From: REEB95 sp050729835
GTDB lineage: Bacteria; Pseudomonadota; Alphaproteobacteria; ATCC43930; CGMCC-115725
DNA: 64,000 nucleotides
Assembly: GCA_050729835.1 (NCBI GenBank)
Contig: JBOHLS010000009.1
Location: 28,210 to 92,209, forward strand
Reading direction: 5' to 3'
The notes below the pieces were generated by a model. That model had not been told where the DNA came from, made no database searches, and saw only the letters and a list, made by a program, of their open reading frames with translations. Below, piece by piece: positions 8,577 through 16,897 of the stretch. A program made the translations under genes and the position numbers. Every line of letters starts with the position of its first letter. Position 1 is the stretch's first letter.

Positions 8577-9368
8577 ATGGCGACGCGCTCGGCGCTGATC
8601 AACGTCATGGCCGCCGCCTGCCTCAAGGCGGCGCGGGGGTTGAAGCGCGATTTCGGCGAGGTCGAGCAGCTTCAGGTCTCGATCAAGGGGCCCGGCGAAT
8701 TCGTTTCGGCCGCCGATGTCGCCGCCGAGAAGGTGTTGAAGCGCGAGCTCGGCAAGGCGCGGCCGGGCTATGGGTTTCTCGTTGAAGAAAGCGGGTTTCA
8801 GCCGGGCCGCGACACCAGCCACCGCTTCATCATCGACCCGCTCGACGGCACGACCAACTTCCTTCACGGCTTGCCGCATTTCGCGATCTCGGTGGCGCTT
8901 GAGCGCGAGGGCAAGTTGATTGCAGCGACCGTCTACGATCCGGTGAAGGACGAGATGTTCTGGGCCGAGAAGGGCCTGGGCGCTTACGTCAACGATCGGC
9001 GCCTGCGCGTCTCGGCGCGCCGCGGCCTGGGCGACGCGCTGATCGCCACCGGCATCCCGTTCCGCGAGCGCGGTGACCACGCGCGCTACCTGGAAACCCT
9101 CGCGCCGGCGATGCGCGCCACGTCCGGCATCCGCCGCTGGGGCGTTGCCTCGCTCGATCTCGCCTATGTCGCGGCCGGCCGCTTCGACGGCTTCTGGGAA
9201 TTCGACCTCAAGCCGTGGGACATCGCCGCCGGCGTGCTGCTCGTGCGCGAGGCCGGCGGCGATGTCACCGACATGGCGGGCGGCCAGGACATGCTCGCCC
9301 AGGGTTCGATCCTCGCTGCCAATCCGACCCTGTACGACGCGCTGCGCCGGCTGTTCGCCGCCGGCTGA
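8577..9368 (+). CDS. suhB: Inositol monophosphatase family protein (SuhB-like)
   Basis: 263 residues. It belongs to the Mg2+-dependent Li+-sensitive phosphatase family that hydrolyses inositol monophosphate and related sugar phosphates; SuhB also acts in ribosomal RNA synthesis. Motifs are the metal-binding VEESG (about residues 65-69), the signature FIIDPLDGTTNFLHGLPHFA, and the C-terminal KPWDIAAGVLLVREAGGDVTDM. It starts 11 bases after efp, so an efp-suhB operon is likely. Whether it acts on inositol phosphate or as a ribosome factor cannot be told from sequence. Confidence 0.92.
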   Translation: MATRSALINVMAAACLKAARGLKRDFGEVEQLQVSIKGPGEFVSAADVAAEKVLKRELGKARPGYGFLVEESGFQPGRDTSHRFIIDPLDGTTNFLHGLPHFAISVALEREGKLIAATVYDPVKDEMFWAEKGLGAYVNDRRLRVSARRGLGDALIATGIPFRERGDHARYLETLAPAMRATSGIRRWGVASLDLAYVAAGRFDGFWEFDLKPWDIAAGVLLVREAGGDVTDMAGGQDMLAQGSILAANPTLYDALRRLFAAG

Positions 9369-9431
9369 AACCATCCCGGTCAGTTGCGTACACTTGAACG
9401 CATACAACTCGGGTCCGGCACCCCAGGGGAT

Positions 9432-9482
9432 AAGCGGTGGACGACCCCGCTTCTATGAGTCAGTGGCAGCCATCCACCGCTT
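9432..9482. repeat. 10-bp inverted repeat between suhB and the OmpA-like gene
   Basis: AAGCGGTGGA at 9432-9441 is perfectly repeated inverted (TCCACCGCTT) at 9473-9482, with a 31-base spacer. It lies in the 169-base intergenic gap, about 55 bases before the OmpA-like gene, and is followed by an AT-richer purine stretch. There is no T-run, so it is not a standard terminator. It could be a leader hairpin or operator. The function is unknown. Confidence 0.45.
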
Positions 9483-9537
9483 GCGGTAAGCTTTTAGCCA
9501 AGGATTAAGGATAAGGGGTGAGAAGGGTAACCTGGCG

Positions 9538-10521
9538 ATGCCACCTGTGGCACGTGTAGCCCATCGCACGACGCGGCCGTTCGTCATGGCCGCGGTCGGT
9601 GCATTTGCGTTGGCGGTTGGCAGCGTTGCTGCCGCACCGGCGCAGGCGCAATCGGCCTATGGCTATGCCGGGTCGAGCGTGACGGTCGATTACAGCGTCC
9701 TCGATCACTTGGGCCCGGCGCCGCACGTCCCGGACAGCCGCTTCGTGCTGCGCGTGCCGGAACAGCCCGGCGCACTTCACCACGGCGCTCTCCAGCGCCC
9801 ACGCGTCGTGGCGCGGCGGATCGTTCGTCATCCGACGCCCCGCCCGACCCAAATCGCCCAGGTTCATCCGGTCCAGCACGTCGCGGACATCGTCCAGGAC
9901 GGCAGCGTGACCATCGATTACGGCGCCTTGCCGTCGCCGGTCGCCAGCAACGGACCGCGGATCGTGCTGCGGCGTCCGGGTACCGTCACCGTCGCGGCGG
10001 CATCGCCTGTCAGGTTGATTCCGCCGGCACCGCAACCGACACCGACGCCGGCCGCACCGTCACCGCCGCGCGTGGCGACGGCGCCGTCAACGCCGGAAAC
10101 ACGCTCCGAGCTGCACGACCTTGCGTCGCTGCTGCCGATCGGCGGCGTTGCCCTGGCGGCGACGCGCTCGCCGACCGAGCCAGTCGCGGCGCGCAGCGCG
10201 CCGCAATCCGACAGCCGGGCGATCCGCTTCGCGCCGGGCGCCGCCGAGCTCCAGGGCGACGCGCCCAGCGTGCTCAACACTCTGGCGCAGACTCTTAAGG
10301 CCACGCCGGATGAGCGCGTCGCGCTCGTGGCCTATGCCAGCGGCGACGCCGACCAGGCGATCGAGGCCCGACGGGTCTCGTTGGCGCGGGCCGTCGCGGT
10401 CCGCGCCTATCTGATCCAGCATGGGGTGGCGAGCACGCGGATCGACGTGCGCGCGCTGGGTAATCGGGTGACGGACGGGGGGTCCGCTGATCGCGTCGAT
10501 TTGGTGACGACCGGCAGTTAG
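9538..10521 (+). CDS. Secreted OmpA-like C-terminal domain protein
   Basis: 327 residues. A signal peptide is clear: basic start, hydrophobic core AAVGAFALAVGSVAAAPAQA, cleavage near AQA/QS at about residue 38. The body is low-complexity and Pro/Ala-rich, with two VTVDYSVLDHLGP / VTIDYGALPSP-like repeats. The C-terminal about 100 residues (IRFAPGAAELQGDAPSVLNTL to VDVRALGNR-like) resemble the OmpA peptidoglycan-binding fold. It is probably a periplasmic or outer-membrane protein contacting the cell wall. It precedes the MotA/MotB-like pair by 48 bases and may be cotranscribed with it, forming an envelope-related group. Confidence 0.8.
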   Translation: MPPVARVAHRTTRPFVMAAVGAFALAVGSVAAAPAQAQSAYGYAGSSVTVDYSVLDHLGPAPHVPDSRFVLRVPEQPGALHHGALQRPRVVARRIVRHPTPRPTQIAQVHPVQHVADIVQDGSVTIDYGALPSPVASNGPRIVLRRPGTVTVAAASPVRLIPPAPQPTPTPAAPSPPRVATAPSTPETRSELHDLASLLPIGGVALAATRSPTEPVAARSAPQSDSRAIRFAPGAAELQGDAPSVLNTLAQTLKATPDERVALVAYASGDADQAIEARRVSLARAVAVRAYLIQHGVASTRIDVRALGNRVTDGGSADRVDLVTTGS

Positions 10522-10569
10522 ACCGACGGCGTTCGCTTCAACCCCCTTTTCTGCAGAAGGCAGGCCCCC

Positions 10570-11706
10570 GTGAGTCATCCGTCCCGTTATCTGGCGCGCA
10601 TGACGGTTTTCGTCGTCGTCATCGCGCTGATCGCCGGCGCCCTGTCGCACGCGCTCTATCCCTATTTCATGGGCAATCCCGTGGTGAACGGGGTGATCAT
10701 CGGCATCCTGATCGCCGGCGTCGTCTATGTCTTCCACCAGGTGATCCAGCTCTCCGGCAATGCGCGCTGGCTCGCGCGCGCCTCGCGCGGCCAGCCGACC
10801 GGCAAGCCGAGCCGGCTGCTGGGATCGCTGGCGCGCATGATAGGCGAGGGGCGCGGCCGCCTGGCGCTCTCGGCCGCGGCGCTGCGCACCTTGCTCGACA
10901 GCGTTGGCTCGCGGCTCGAAGAGACCCGCGAAACATCGCGCTATCTCATTGGATTACTTATATTTTTGGGACTGCTTGGGACCTTCTATGGTCTATTGGA
11001 GACGGTCCAATCGGTCAAGGGCGTGATCGGCGGCCTGTCGGCCGGCGCCGCCGATCCGGTGCGCGCGTTCGCCGATCTCAAGGCGCGGCTCGAAACGCCG
11101 CTCGGCGGCATGGGCACGGCCTTCAGCGCCTCGCTGTTCGGCCTGGCGGGATCGCTGATCCTCGGCTTTCTCGATCTCCAGGCCGGGTTGGCGCAAAACC
11201 GCTTCTTCAACGATCTCGAGGAATGGCTCACCGCGCAGACGCGGCTTGATGCCGCGCCGGCCGCGTTCGCCGCCGGCGAGGGCTCGGCCCCGGCCTACAT
11301 CCAGGCGCTGCTCGAGCAGACGGCCGACACGCTCGACAACCTGCAACGCGTGCTCAGCCGAGGCGAGGAAAGCCGCATCTCCGCCAACGTTAACATCGTC
11401 AATCTGACTGAGCGTCTCGCCACGCTCACCGATCAGATGCGCGCCGAGCAGAGCCTGATGCTGAAATTCGCCGAGCAGCAGGTCGAGATGAAGCCGGTGC
11501 TGCAGCGCCTCGCCGACGGTGGCCCGGCCGGTGCGCTCGGCGACGAGACCCGCGCCCATTTCCGCGCCATCGAGGTCCATCTCGCCCGCCTCGCCGAGGA
11601 CGTGTCGCAAGGTCGCGGCGAGGTGGTGCAGGAGATTCGCAGCGAGCTGCGCCTCGTCGCCCGCACCATCGCGGCGCTCGGGCAGGAACCCGAGCGCACG
11701 CGCTAG
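10570..11706 (+). CDS. MotA/ExbB-like inner-membrane protein
   Basis: 378 residues from a GTG with AGAAGGCAGG upstream. Hydrophobic segments lie at about residues 10-30 and 38-58, with a second pair around 122-142 and 195-215. The motif LLIFLGLLGTFYGLLETVQS and the later FSASLFGLAGSLILGFLDLQ match the conserved transmembrane helices of the MotA/TolQ/ExbB proton-channel superfamily. The C-terminal third is a cytoplasmic helical or coiled-coil region. It precedes a MotB-like OmpA partner by 6 bases, so the two likely form a proton-driven motor that contacts peptidoglycan. No flagellar genes are adjacent, and the real function is unknown. Confidence 0.83.
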   Translation: MSHPSRYLARMTVFVVVIALIAGALSHALYPYFMGNPVVNGVIIGILIAGVVYVFHQVIQLSGNARWLARASRGQPTGKPSRLLGSLARMIGEGRGRLALSAAALRTLLDSVGSRLEETRETSRYLIGLLIFLGLLGTFYGLLETVQSVKGVIGGLSAGAADPVRAFADLKARLETPLGGMGTAFSASLFGLAGSLILGFLDLQAGLAQNRFFNDLEEWLTAQTRLDAAPAAFAAGEGSAPAYIQALLEQTADTLDNLQRVLSRGEESRISANVNIVNLTERLATLTDQMRAEQSLMLKFAEQQVEMKPVLQRLADGGPAGALGDETRAHFRAIEVHLARLAEDVSQGRGEVVQEIRSELRLVARTIAALGQEPERTR

Positions 11707-11712
11707 CCCGGC

Positions 11713-12720
11713 ATGCCGCTCTACTCCCGCCGTCAGCGCCGGTCGACGATCAACATCTGGCCGGGCTTCGTCGACGCCCTGACGCAGCTCGTCATGGTGA
11801 TTATCTTCGTGCTGCTGGTGTTCACCGCCGGCCAGTTCTATCTCAGCGGCGCGCTCTCGAACCGCGACGCCGCGCTGGCGCAGCTGACGCAACAGCTGAA
11901 CCAGCTGAGCGACATGCTGTCGCTGCAGAAGAGCAACAACGCGAAGCTCCAGCTCAACCTGTCGCAGATCAACGCCGAGCTGCAATCGACCACGACGGCG
12001 AAGAACGCGGCCGAGGCCAAGGTCGGCGCGCTCGGCACGCAGCTGAGTGGGACGCAGCAGCAGCTGACGCAGAAGACCGAGGACCTCGGCAAGGCGCAGA
12101 CCACGGTCGATCAGCTCAACCAGCAGCTGCTCGCGCTGCGCCAACAGCTGGCACAGATCGCCGCCGTGCTCGACGCCTCGGAAGCCAAGAGCAAGCAACA
12201 ACAGGCGCAGATCGCCGACCTCGGCAACCGCCTTAACCAGGCGCTCGTCACCAAGGTCGCCGAGCTGGCCAAATACCGATCGGAATTCTTCGGCCGCCTG
12301 CGTTCGATCTTGGCCAACCGCAAGGACATCCGCATCGTCGGCGACCGCTTCGTCTTCCAGTCGGACGTGCTGTTCGACACCGGCAGCGCCGAGCTGACGC
12401 CGGCTGCTCAGACCCAGCTCGCCTCGGTGGGGCAGGTGCTCAAGCAGCTGTCGAGCGAGATCCCGACCACCATCGACTGGGTGCTTGAGGTCGACGGCCA
12501 CACCGACGCGCGGCCGATCCACACGGCGGAATTCCCCTCGAACTGGGAGCTGTCGTCGGCGCGCGCCCAATCCGTCGTGCGCTATCTGATCGCCCAGGGG
12601 ATTCCGCCCAATCGCCTGGTGGCGGCGGGCTTCGGCCAATACACGCCGATCGCCACCGGCACCACCGACGCTGATTACCGTCAGAACCGCCGCATCGAGC
12701 TCAAGCTGACCGAGCGCTAA
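11713..12720 (+). CDS. MotB-like peptidoglycan-binding protein with coiled coil
   Basis: 335 residues. Residues about 12-45 hold the short cytosolic start and a single membrane helix (FVDALTQLVMVIIFVLLVFT). The aspartate in FVDA corresponds in place to the proton-carrying Asp of MotB. Residues 50-185 form a Gln/Leu-rich coiled coil. Residues about 205-335 are an OmpA domain with FDTGSAELTP, VDGHTDARPI and LSSARAQSVVRYLI, which binds meso-DAP peptidoglycan in this family. Paired with the MotA/ExbB-like gene 6 bases upstream. A similar architecture is found in stator and defence (ZorB) proteins, but no Zorya effector genes are nearby. Confidence 0.85.
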   Translation: MPLYSRRQRRSTINIWPGFVDALTQLVMVIIFVLLVFTAGQFYLSGALSNRDAALAQLTQQLNQLSDMLSLQKSNNAKLQLNLSQINAELQSTTTAKNAAEAKVGALGTQLSGTQQQLTQKTEDLGKAQTTVDQLNQQLLALRQQLAQIAAVLDASEAKSKQQQAQIADLGNRLNQALVTKVAELAKYRSEFFGRLRSILANRKDIRIVGDRFVFQSDVLFDTGSAELTPAAQTQLASVGQVLKQLSSEIPTTIDWVLEVDGHTDARPIHTAEFPSNWELSSARAQSVVRYLIAQGIPPNRLVAAGFGQYTPIATGTTDADYRQNRRIELKLTER

Positions 12721-12768
12721 ATGGCCGTGGCGGCCGTCGGGCGAAGCCGGGCGTTAACCGCGTGGCGG

Positions 12769-12797
12769 TTGCATGAGTCGGGCACGGCCGCTATAAA
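12769..12797 (+). promoter_or_regulatory. Sigma-70-type promoter for rpmE
   Basis: TTGCAT at 12769-12774 and TATAAA at 12792-12797 are separated by exactly 17 bases. They lie 25 bases upstream of the rpmE start codon, in the 101-base gap after the MotB-like gene. The match to the housekeeping consensus is good for such a GC-rich genome. Confidence 0.65.
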
Positions 12798-12821
12798 GCC
12801 GGACTCCCTGGAGCGGCACCC

Positions 12822-13049
12822 ATGAAAGACGGCATCCACCCGGATTACCACGAGATCACGGTCGTCATGACCGACGGCACGACCTACAAGACCCGGTCGA
12901 CCTATGGCAAGGCGGGCGATACGCTCCATCTTGAGATCGATTCCCGCTCGCATCCGGCGTGGACCGGTGGCCAGCAGAAGCTGCTCGATACCGGCGGTCA
13001 GCTCGCCCGCTTCAACAAGCGGTTCAAAGGTCTCGGCCTGAAAAAGTAG
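12822..13049 (+). CDS. rpmE: 50S ribosomal protein L31
   Basis: 75 residues, a component of the large ribosomal subunit near the central protuberance. The sequence begins MKDGIHPDYHEITVVMTDG and ends RFNKRFKGLGLKK, typical of alphaproteobacterial L31. The zinc-binding cysteines of the C+ form are absent, so this is the zinc-free type. It lies between the MotB-like gene and the hsp20 leader, with its own promoter just upstream. Confidence 0.95.
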   Translation: MKDGIHPDYHEITVVMTDGTTYKTRSTYGKAGDTLHLEIDSRSHPAWTGGQQKLLDTGGQLARFNKRFKGLGLKK

Positions 13050-13061
13050 GCCGGCCGCGCC

Positions 13062-13090
13062 CTTGACGGGGCGCAATCCCACTCCCATGT
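13062..13090 (+). promoter_or_regulatory. Sigma-32 (RpoH)-type promoter for hsp20
   Basis: CTTGAC at 13062-13067 and CCCATGT at 13084-13090, with a 16-base spacer, match the heat-shock sigma factor consensus (CTTGAA and CCCCATNT). It lies 12 bases after rpmE and about 97 bases before the small heat-shock gene. Transcription would start near 13097 and produce the structured leader described below. Confidence 0.7.
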
Positions 13091-13097
13091 GAATTCC

Positions 13098-13186
13098 CGT
13101 CCGGGACCTCGCGGGTCCGGACGCTGGGCGCCCGGCCATTCCGGCGGGCGCGCAAATCCCACTTTGCTCAATGGAGGTTGTGGATC
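13098..13186 (+). ncRNA. ROSE-like RNA thermometer in the hsp20 leader
   Basis: The leader can form three hairpins in a row. Hairpin 1 at 13098-13123 pairs CGTCCGG-ACC with GGTCCGGACG, with one bulged G. Hairpin 2 at 13128-13151 pairs GCGCCC-GCC with GGC-GGGCGC, again with one bulged G. Hairpin 3 at 13163-13179 places TTTGCTC opposite GAGG of the ribosome site GGAGG (13173-13177). The UUGCU motif opposite the Shine-Dalgarno sequence is the hallmark of ROSE elements, which melt on heat and expose the site. Position before an Hsp20 gene and behind a sigma-32-type promoter fits the known pattern in alphaproteobacteria. Confidence 0.7.
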
Positions 13187-13645
13187 ATGGATAGTTTCGA
13201 TTTCGCGCCGCTGTTCCGCTCGACCATCGGCTTCGACCGCCTGCTTCGCCTGGCCGACACGGCCACCCGCTTCGACGGCTCCGGCTATCCGCCGTATAAC
13301 ATCGAAAGCACCGGCGACAACACCTACCGCCTGACCGTGGCGGTCGCGGGCTTCGCGCCGGACGAGCTCGACGTCACCGTCAAGGAGAACGAATTGCTGG
13401 TGAGCGGCAAGTCCAAGAAGGACGAGGCCAGCACGGCCTATCTGCACCGCGGCATCGCCAGCCGCGCGTTCGAGCGCCGCTTCCAGCTCGCCGACCACAT
13501 CAAGGTCGCGGGTGCGAGCCTCGACAACGGCCTGTTGCACGTCGACCTCGTGCGCGAGGTGCCGGAAGAGAAGAAGCCGCGCAAGATCGCCATCGCCATC
13601 GCCAACGGCAGCGGCCCGCAGGTGATCGACCAGAAGGCGGCCTGA
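13187..13645 (+). CDS. Hsp20/alpha-crystallin family small heat-shock protein
   Basis: 152 residues from ATG 13187, with GGAGG at a 9-base spacing; a TTG three codons upstream is less likely. An IbpA-like N-terminus (DSFDFAPLFRSTIGFDRL) is followed by the alpha-crystallin domain, about residues 37-130: YNIESTGDNTYRLTVAVAGF, ELLVSGKSKK, and the region RAFERRFQLADHIKVAGASL with DNGLLHVDLVREVPEEKKPRKIAI, including the C-terminal IxI-type motif (IAIAI). It is an ATP-independent holdase for unfolding cytosolic proteins. Expression is likely controlled by both a heat-shock promoter and an RNA thermometer. Confidence 0.95.
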   Translation: MDSFDFAPLFRSTIGFDRLLRLADTATRFDGSGYPPYNIESTGDNTYRLTVAVAGFAPDELDVTVKENELLVSGKSKKDEASTAYLHRGIASRAFERRFQLADHIKVAGASLDNGLLHVDLVREVPEEKKPRKIAIAIANGSGPQVIDQKAA

Positions 13646-13668
13646 CGCGCGCCGGTTTGCGACGACAG

Positions 13669-13698
13669 AGAGCGGTCCCCCGGTGGGACCGCTCTTTT
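13669..13698. terminator. Rho-independent terminator after hsp20
   Basis: An 11-bp perfect stem, AGAGCGGTCCC (13669-13679) with GGGACCGCTCT (13685-13695), encloses a 5-base loop and is followed by TTTT and a T-rich tail (TTTTGTTTT). It lies 24 bases after the hsp20 stop and just before the end of the convergent coiled-coil gene. Confidence 0.88.
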
Positions 13699-13708
13699 GT
13701 TTTGCCCG

Positions 13709-16700
13709 TTATCCCTTCAGTCGGCCGACGGCGTTGGCGAGGATGAGATAGAGCTTGCCGACATCGGCGGTGACGAAGGTGGTGCCGAGCACGTCGAGAT
13801 GGTCACAGGCGCGCGCCTGGGCGAGCAGGTTCTCGAACTGGTCGAGATAGCGTTGGGCGTGTTCGCGGAAGGCCGGGTCTTCCTCGAATTTTTTCTTGAT
13901 CGCGACGGTCGCCTGGCGCTCCTGCGCCTGGAGCAGGTGGCGGATGAACACGCCGCGCTCGCCGGCGTGGAAGCGGCGCCAGATCGCCTCCGGCACCGGC
14001 TGGTCGAGCGCCTTGGTGATCTCGACCGAAAGCCCTTGCAGCGTCTCGATCATGTAGGTGGCGCCGCGCAGGAAGGTTTCCTGCTGGTTGGCGATGGATT
14101 GGTCCTTGGCGCGCTTGGCGAGGCCGGAGGCCTCGTCCGCCACCTTGAGCATCGTCTCGGTCTGCTCGCCGAAGAGCGCGGCGGCGTCGTGCGACGTACG
14201 GTTGATGTGCTCGGCCGCGGCGACCAGCGTCGCCGACTGCTTGTCGTAGCCCGAGATCACGTTGCGCAGCTTCTCGACCGCGAGATCGGTCGCGCCGTTG
14301 AGTTGCGCCGCGTGGTCCGACAACGCCGCGCGCACGCTCTCGAGCCGTCGCGTAGTGGCATCGAGCGCGCCGTTGAGGTCGCGCAGCTGGCTGCGCATGG
14401 TTTCGCCGGCCTTGTCGCCCTGCTCGGTCATCGCCGTGCCGGTCGCGGCCAGGCCGGCGAGCTGCGATTCGGCGATCGCGCCCATCTCCTGTAGGCGCTG
14501 AGCCACCGTGTCGGTGGCGTTGCCGATTGAGGTGAAATGCTCGTTGAGGGCGTTGCGCGCGGCCTCGACGCGCATCACCGTGCGCTCGATGGCGATGGCC
14601 AGCTGCTGCACCTGCTGGCCGAACAGGTTGCTGACCTCCTCGAGCTTGACGCGCGCCTCGTCGCCGGCAGCGATCACCGTCAGGCTGCGTTCGCTGAAGC
14701 GCGAGCCCAGTGCGTCGATCTGCGTTTCGGCGCTGCCGACGGCGTCGGAGATCTCCTGGGCGCGGGCGCGCAGCGCGTCGCCGCTCGCCGCCAGGTGCTG
14801 CAGCGCCAACTCGCTGACCTGGCCTAGGATGTGGCCCTGCTCGGCGAAGATGTGGCCCACTTCCTCGGCGCGGCTGGCCGCGCGGTCGCTCGCCTGAACC
14901 AGCTCGGCGACGCCGGTGCGCAGCGAAGTTTCGAGCCGGCCGCCGGATTCGGTCAGGCCTTCGGCGCCGATCTTGATCTCGGCGAGCTGGCGGGCTAGCG
15001 CGGCGCCGGCGGTATCCGCCTGGGCGCCGATTGCGGCCGCCGCATCGCGCAGCCGCTCGGCGTTGTTCTCGAAGGCTTGGCCGGCGCCGTGCGCGTTCTT
15101 CATCGCCAGTTCGGTGGCGCGCGCCAGGTCCTCGGTATGCTGCTGGAGCTTGGCCTGGATGACGACGACTTCGGCGCCGATCGCCTCGCGTGTGCGCGTG
15201 AAATGGTCGAGCTCGCGGCCGAAGGTCTCGCCCAGCGCCGTCACCCGCCGCTCGGTCTCGTCGGTCGCCTGGCGCATGCTTTCGACCTGCTGGCGCAGCG
15301 CGTCGCCGCCTTGGTTGAAGCGCACCGTGCCTTCGCCGATCGAGGCCGCCAGCCGCCGCGCCTCGTCGTCGAAGCCGCTGCCGGCCCGCGCCAAGCCGGC
15401 CTTGGCCTGCTCGGCGGCCAGCTCGATCTCGTTGACCCGCGCGCTCAAGCTGGCGCCGCCGGTCTCGAGCGCGGCGATGGCGTCGCGGATGTCGCGCGCG
15501 CCGGCGCCGGCAGCCTGGCTCGCCTCGGCGCCGCGGGCGCGCAGCGCCTCGCCGGCGGCGAGCATGTTGGCGACCGCGCGCTCGTTCTGCGCCGCCAGCT
15601 CCTGCGTGCGCTGTCGCACCAGTTCGGCCGTCTCGTCGAAGCGCGCGCCGCCTTGCCGCGAAGCGGCGTCGAGCGCCTCGGTCTCGCGTGCCAGCCCGGC
15701 GCCGACCTCCTTGAAGCGCAACAGCGCCTGGTCCGCCGCCTCGTTGAGCGCCTGCACCCGGCGGATCAGTGCGTCGCTCGCCGCCTCGGCGTCCTTCGTC
15801 GCCTCGACCGATTGGCGTGACAGCTGGTCGGCCGCGGCGCGGAGCTTCTCGGCGACGCCTTCCGACCGGTCGAGCGCGGCCGAAGCCGGCGCGACCGCCG
15901 CCGCGGCTTGGGTGGCGATCCGCTCCGACGCGGCATCGAGGCTGTGCGCGGCCGCGTCGAGCCGCCCGCCAATCGCCTTGGCTTCGTCGGCGACGCGGGC
16001 AACCGCGCTTTCGGTGCTGCGGCTGACCGCCAGGCGGAAGGTGTCGGCCTCGGTGGTGATGCGGCCGGCGGCCAGCGTCGTGTCGCGCGACAGCCGCTCG
16101 ATGACGCGCTCGAACTCGGATGTCGTATTGCTGCCGACCCGCTCCAGCGCCTGGGTGAGGTTGCGTTCGATCTCGGCGCTGCGCTCCTCCGCGCGCTTGC
16201 CCCCGGTCTCGACCGCGCGCTCGACTGCCCTCTCGACGTCCTCGACGTGCTCGGCGAGGCGCTTGGCGACGTCGTCGAGGTCGCGGCCGATGGCGCGTTC
16301 GAGCGAGGCGGCCTCGGCCGACAGCGTTTCGACCAGGCGGTTGATCGGTCCCACCGCCTGGTCGAGATCGCTGCGCGCGTATTCGGCACGCTCCATCGCC
16401 GCATTGACGGTGCGCATCGATTCATGCAGCCGCGCGCCGAGATTGTCGGCCGCGCCCTCGATGCGCTGCACCGTCTGGTCGACGGCGCCGGCAAGCTCCT
16501 CGGCCTGGCGCCGCAAGGCGTTGAGCGCCTCGTGCGCGCGCCGGTCGCGTTCCTCCGACGGCGAATAGAGCCGGTCAAGCTGATCGACGAGCCGGGCGGA
16601 AACCGTGGCGAATTCGGTCGCGCGGCGGCGCACGACCATCGCGCCCCAGATGACCAGCGCCGGCAGGAAGACCCAGATGATGATCACCGCCAGTGACAGC

Positions 16701-16897
16701 GGCGGCAGAGCGAGCACGGTTTGCCAGCCGGCGACGAACTGGATGAACAGCGCGCACAGCACGATCCAACCAGCGGCCAACACCGGTCCGGATAGCCAGC
16801 GTCGCATCGCGCCCAACGACTCCAAAAGTTTCTCTCCCGCGCGCGCGGAAGGGTCGCTTATCCCTTCGGGCGCGTCAACGCGCGCCGCGAGTCGCAT
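13709..16897 (-). CDS. Large membrane-anchored coiled-coil protein
   Basis: 1,062 residues from an ATG that overlaps the upstream stop (ATGA at 16897). Two hydrophobic helices at about residues 36-57 and 65-88 form a hairpin anchor. The following 880 residues are nearly continuous heptad-like coiled coil rich in Ala, Glu and Arg. A globular C-terminus (about 945-1062; WRRFHAGERGVFIRHLLQAQ, then LDVLGTTFVTADVGKLYLIL) ends the protein. I do not recognise a named family. The layout recalls polarity or cell-division scaffolds such as TipN of Caulobacter, but homology is not shown. The open frame continues upstream to 17605 only by chance, through remnants of other genes. Confidence 0.78.
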   Translation of the reverse strand: MRLAARVDAPEGISDPSARAGEKLLESLGAMRRWLSGPVLAAGWIVLCALFIQFVAGWQTVLALPPLSLAVIIIWVFLPALVIWGAMVVRRRATEFATVSARLVDQLDRLYSPSEERDRRAHEALNALRRQAEELAGAVDQTVQRIEGAADNLGARLHESMRTVNAAMERAEYARSDLDQAVGPINRLVETLSAEAASLERAIGRDLDDVAKRLAEHVEDVERAVERAVETGGKRAEERSAEIERNLTQALERVGSNTTSEFERVIERLSRDTTLAAGRITTEADTFRLAVSRSTESAVARVADEAKAIGGRLDAAAHSLDAASERIATQAAAAVAPASAALDRSEGVAEKLRAAADQLSRQSVEATKDAEAASDALIRRVQALNEAADQALLRFKEVGAGLARETEALDAASRQGGARFDETAELVRQRTQELAAQNERAVANMLAAGEALRARGAEASQAAGAGARDIRDAIAALETGGASLSARVNEIELAAEQAKAGLARAGSGFDDEARRLAASIGEGTVRFNQGGDALRQQVESMRQATDETERRVTALGETFGRELDHFTRTREAIGAEVVVIQAKLQQHTEDLARATELAMKNAHGAGQAFENNAERLRDAAAAIGAQADTAGAALARQLAEIKIGAEGLTESGGRLETSLRTGVAELVQASDRAASRAEEVGHIFAEQGHILGQVSELALQHLAASGDALRARAQEISDAVGSAETQIDALGSRFSERSLTVIAAGDEARVKLEEVSNLFGQQVQQLAIAIERTVMRVEAARNALNEHFTSIGNATDTVAQRLQEMGAIAESQLAGLAATGTAMTEQGDKAGETMRSQLRDLNGALDATTRRLESVRAALSDHAAQLNGATDLAVEKLRNVISGYDKQSATLVAAAEHINRTSHDAAALFGEQTETMLKVADEASGLAKRAKDQSIANQQETFLRGATYMIETLQGLSVEITKALDQPVPEAIWRRFHAGERGVFIRHLLQAQERQATVAIKKKFEEDPAFREHAQRYLDQFENLLAQARACDHLDVLGTTFVTADVGKLYLILANAVGRLKG

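Noticed and set aside
10570..12720. Zorya-type anti-phage defence (ZorA/ZorB)
   Set aside because: MotA/MotB-like pair with a long coiled coil fits superficially, but no ZorC, ZorD or ZorE-like gene follows; the next genes are rpmE and hsp20.
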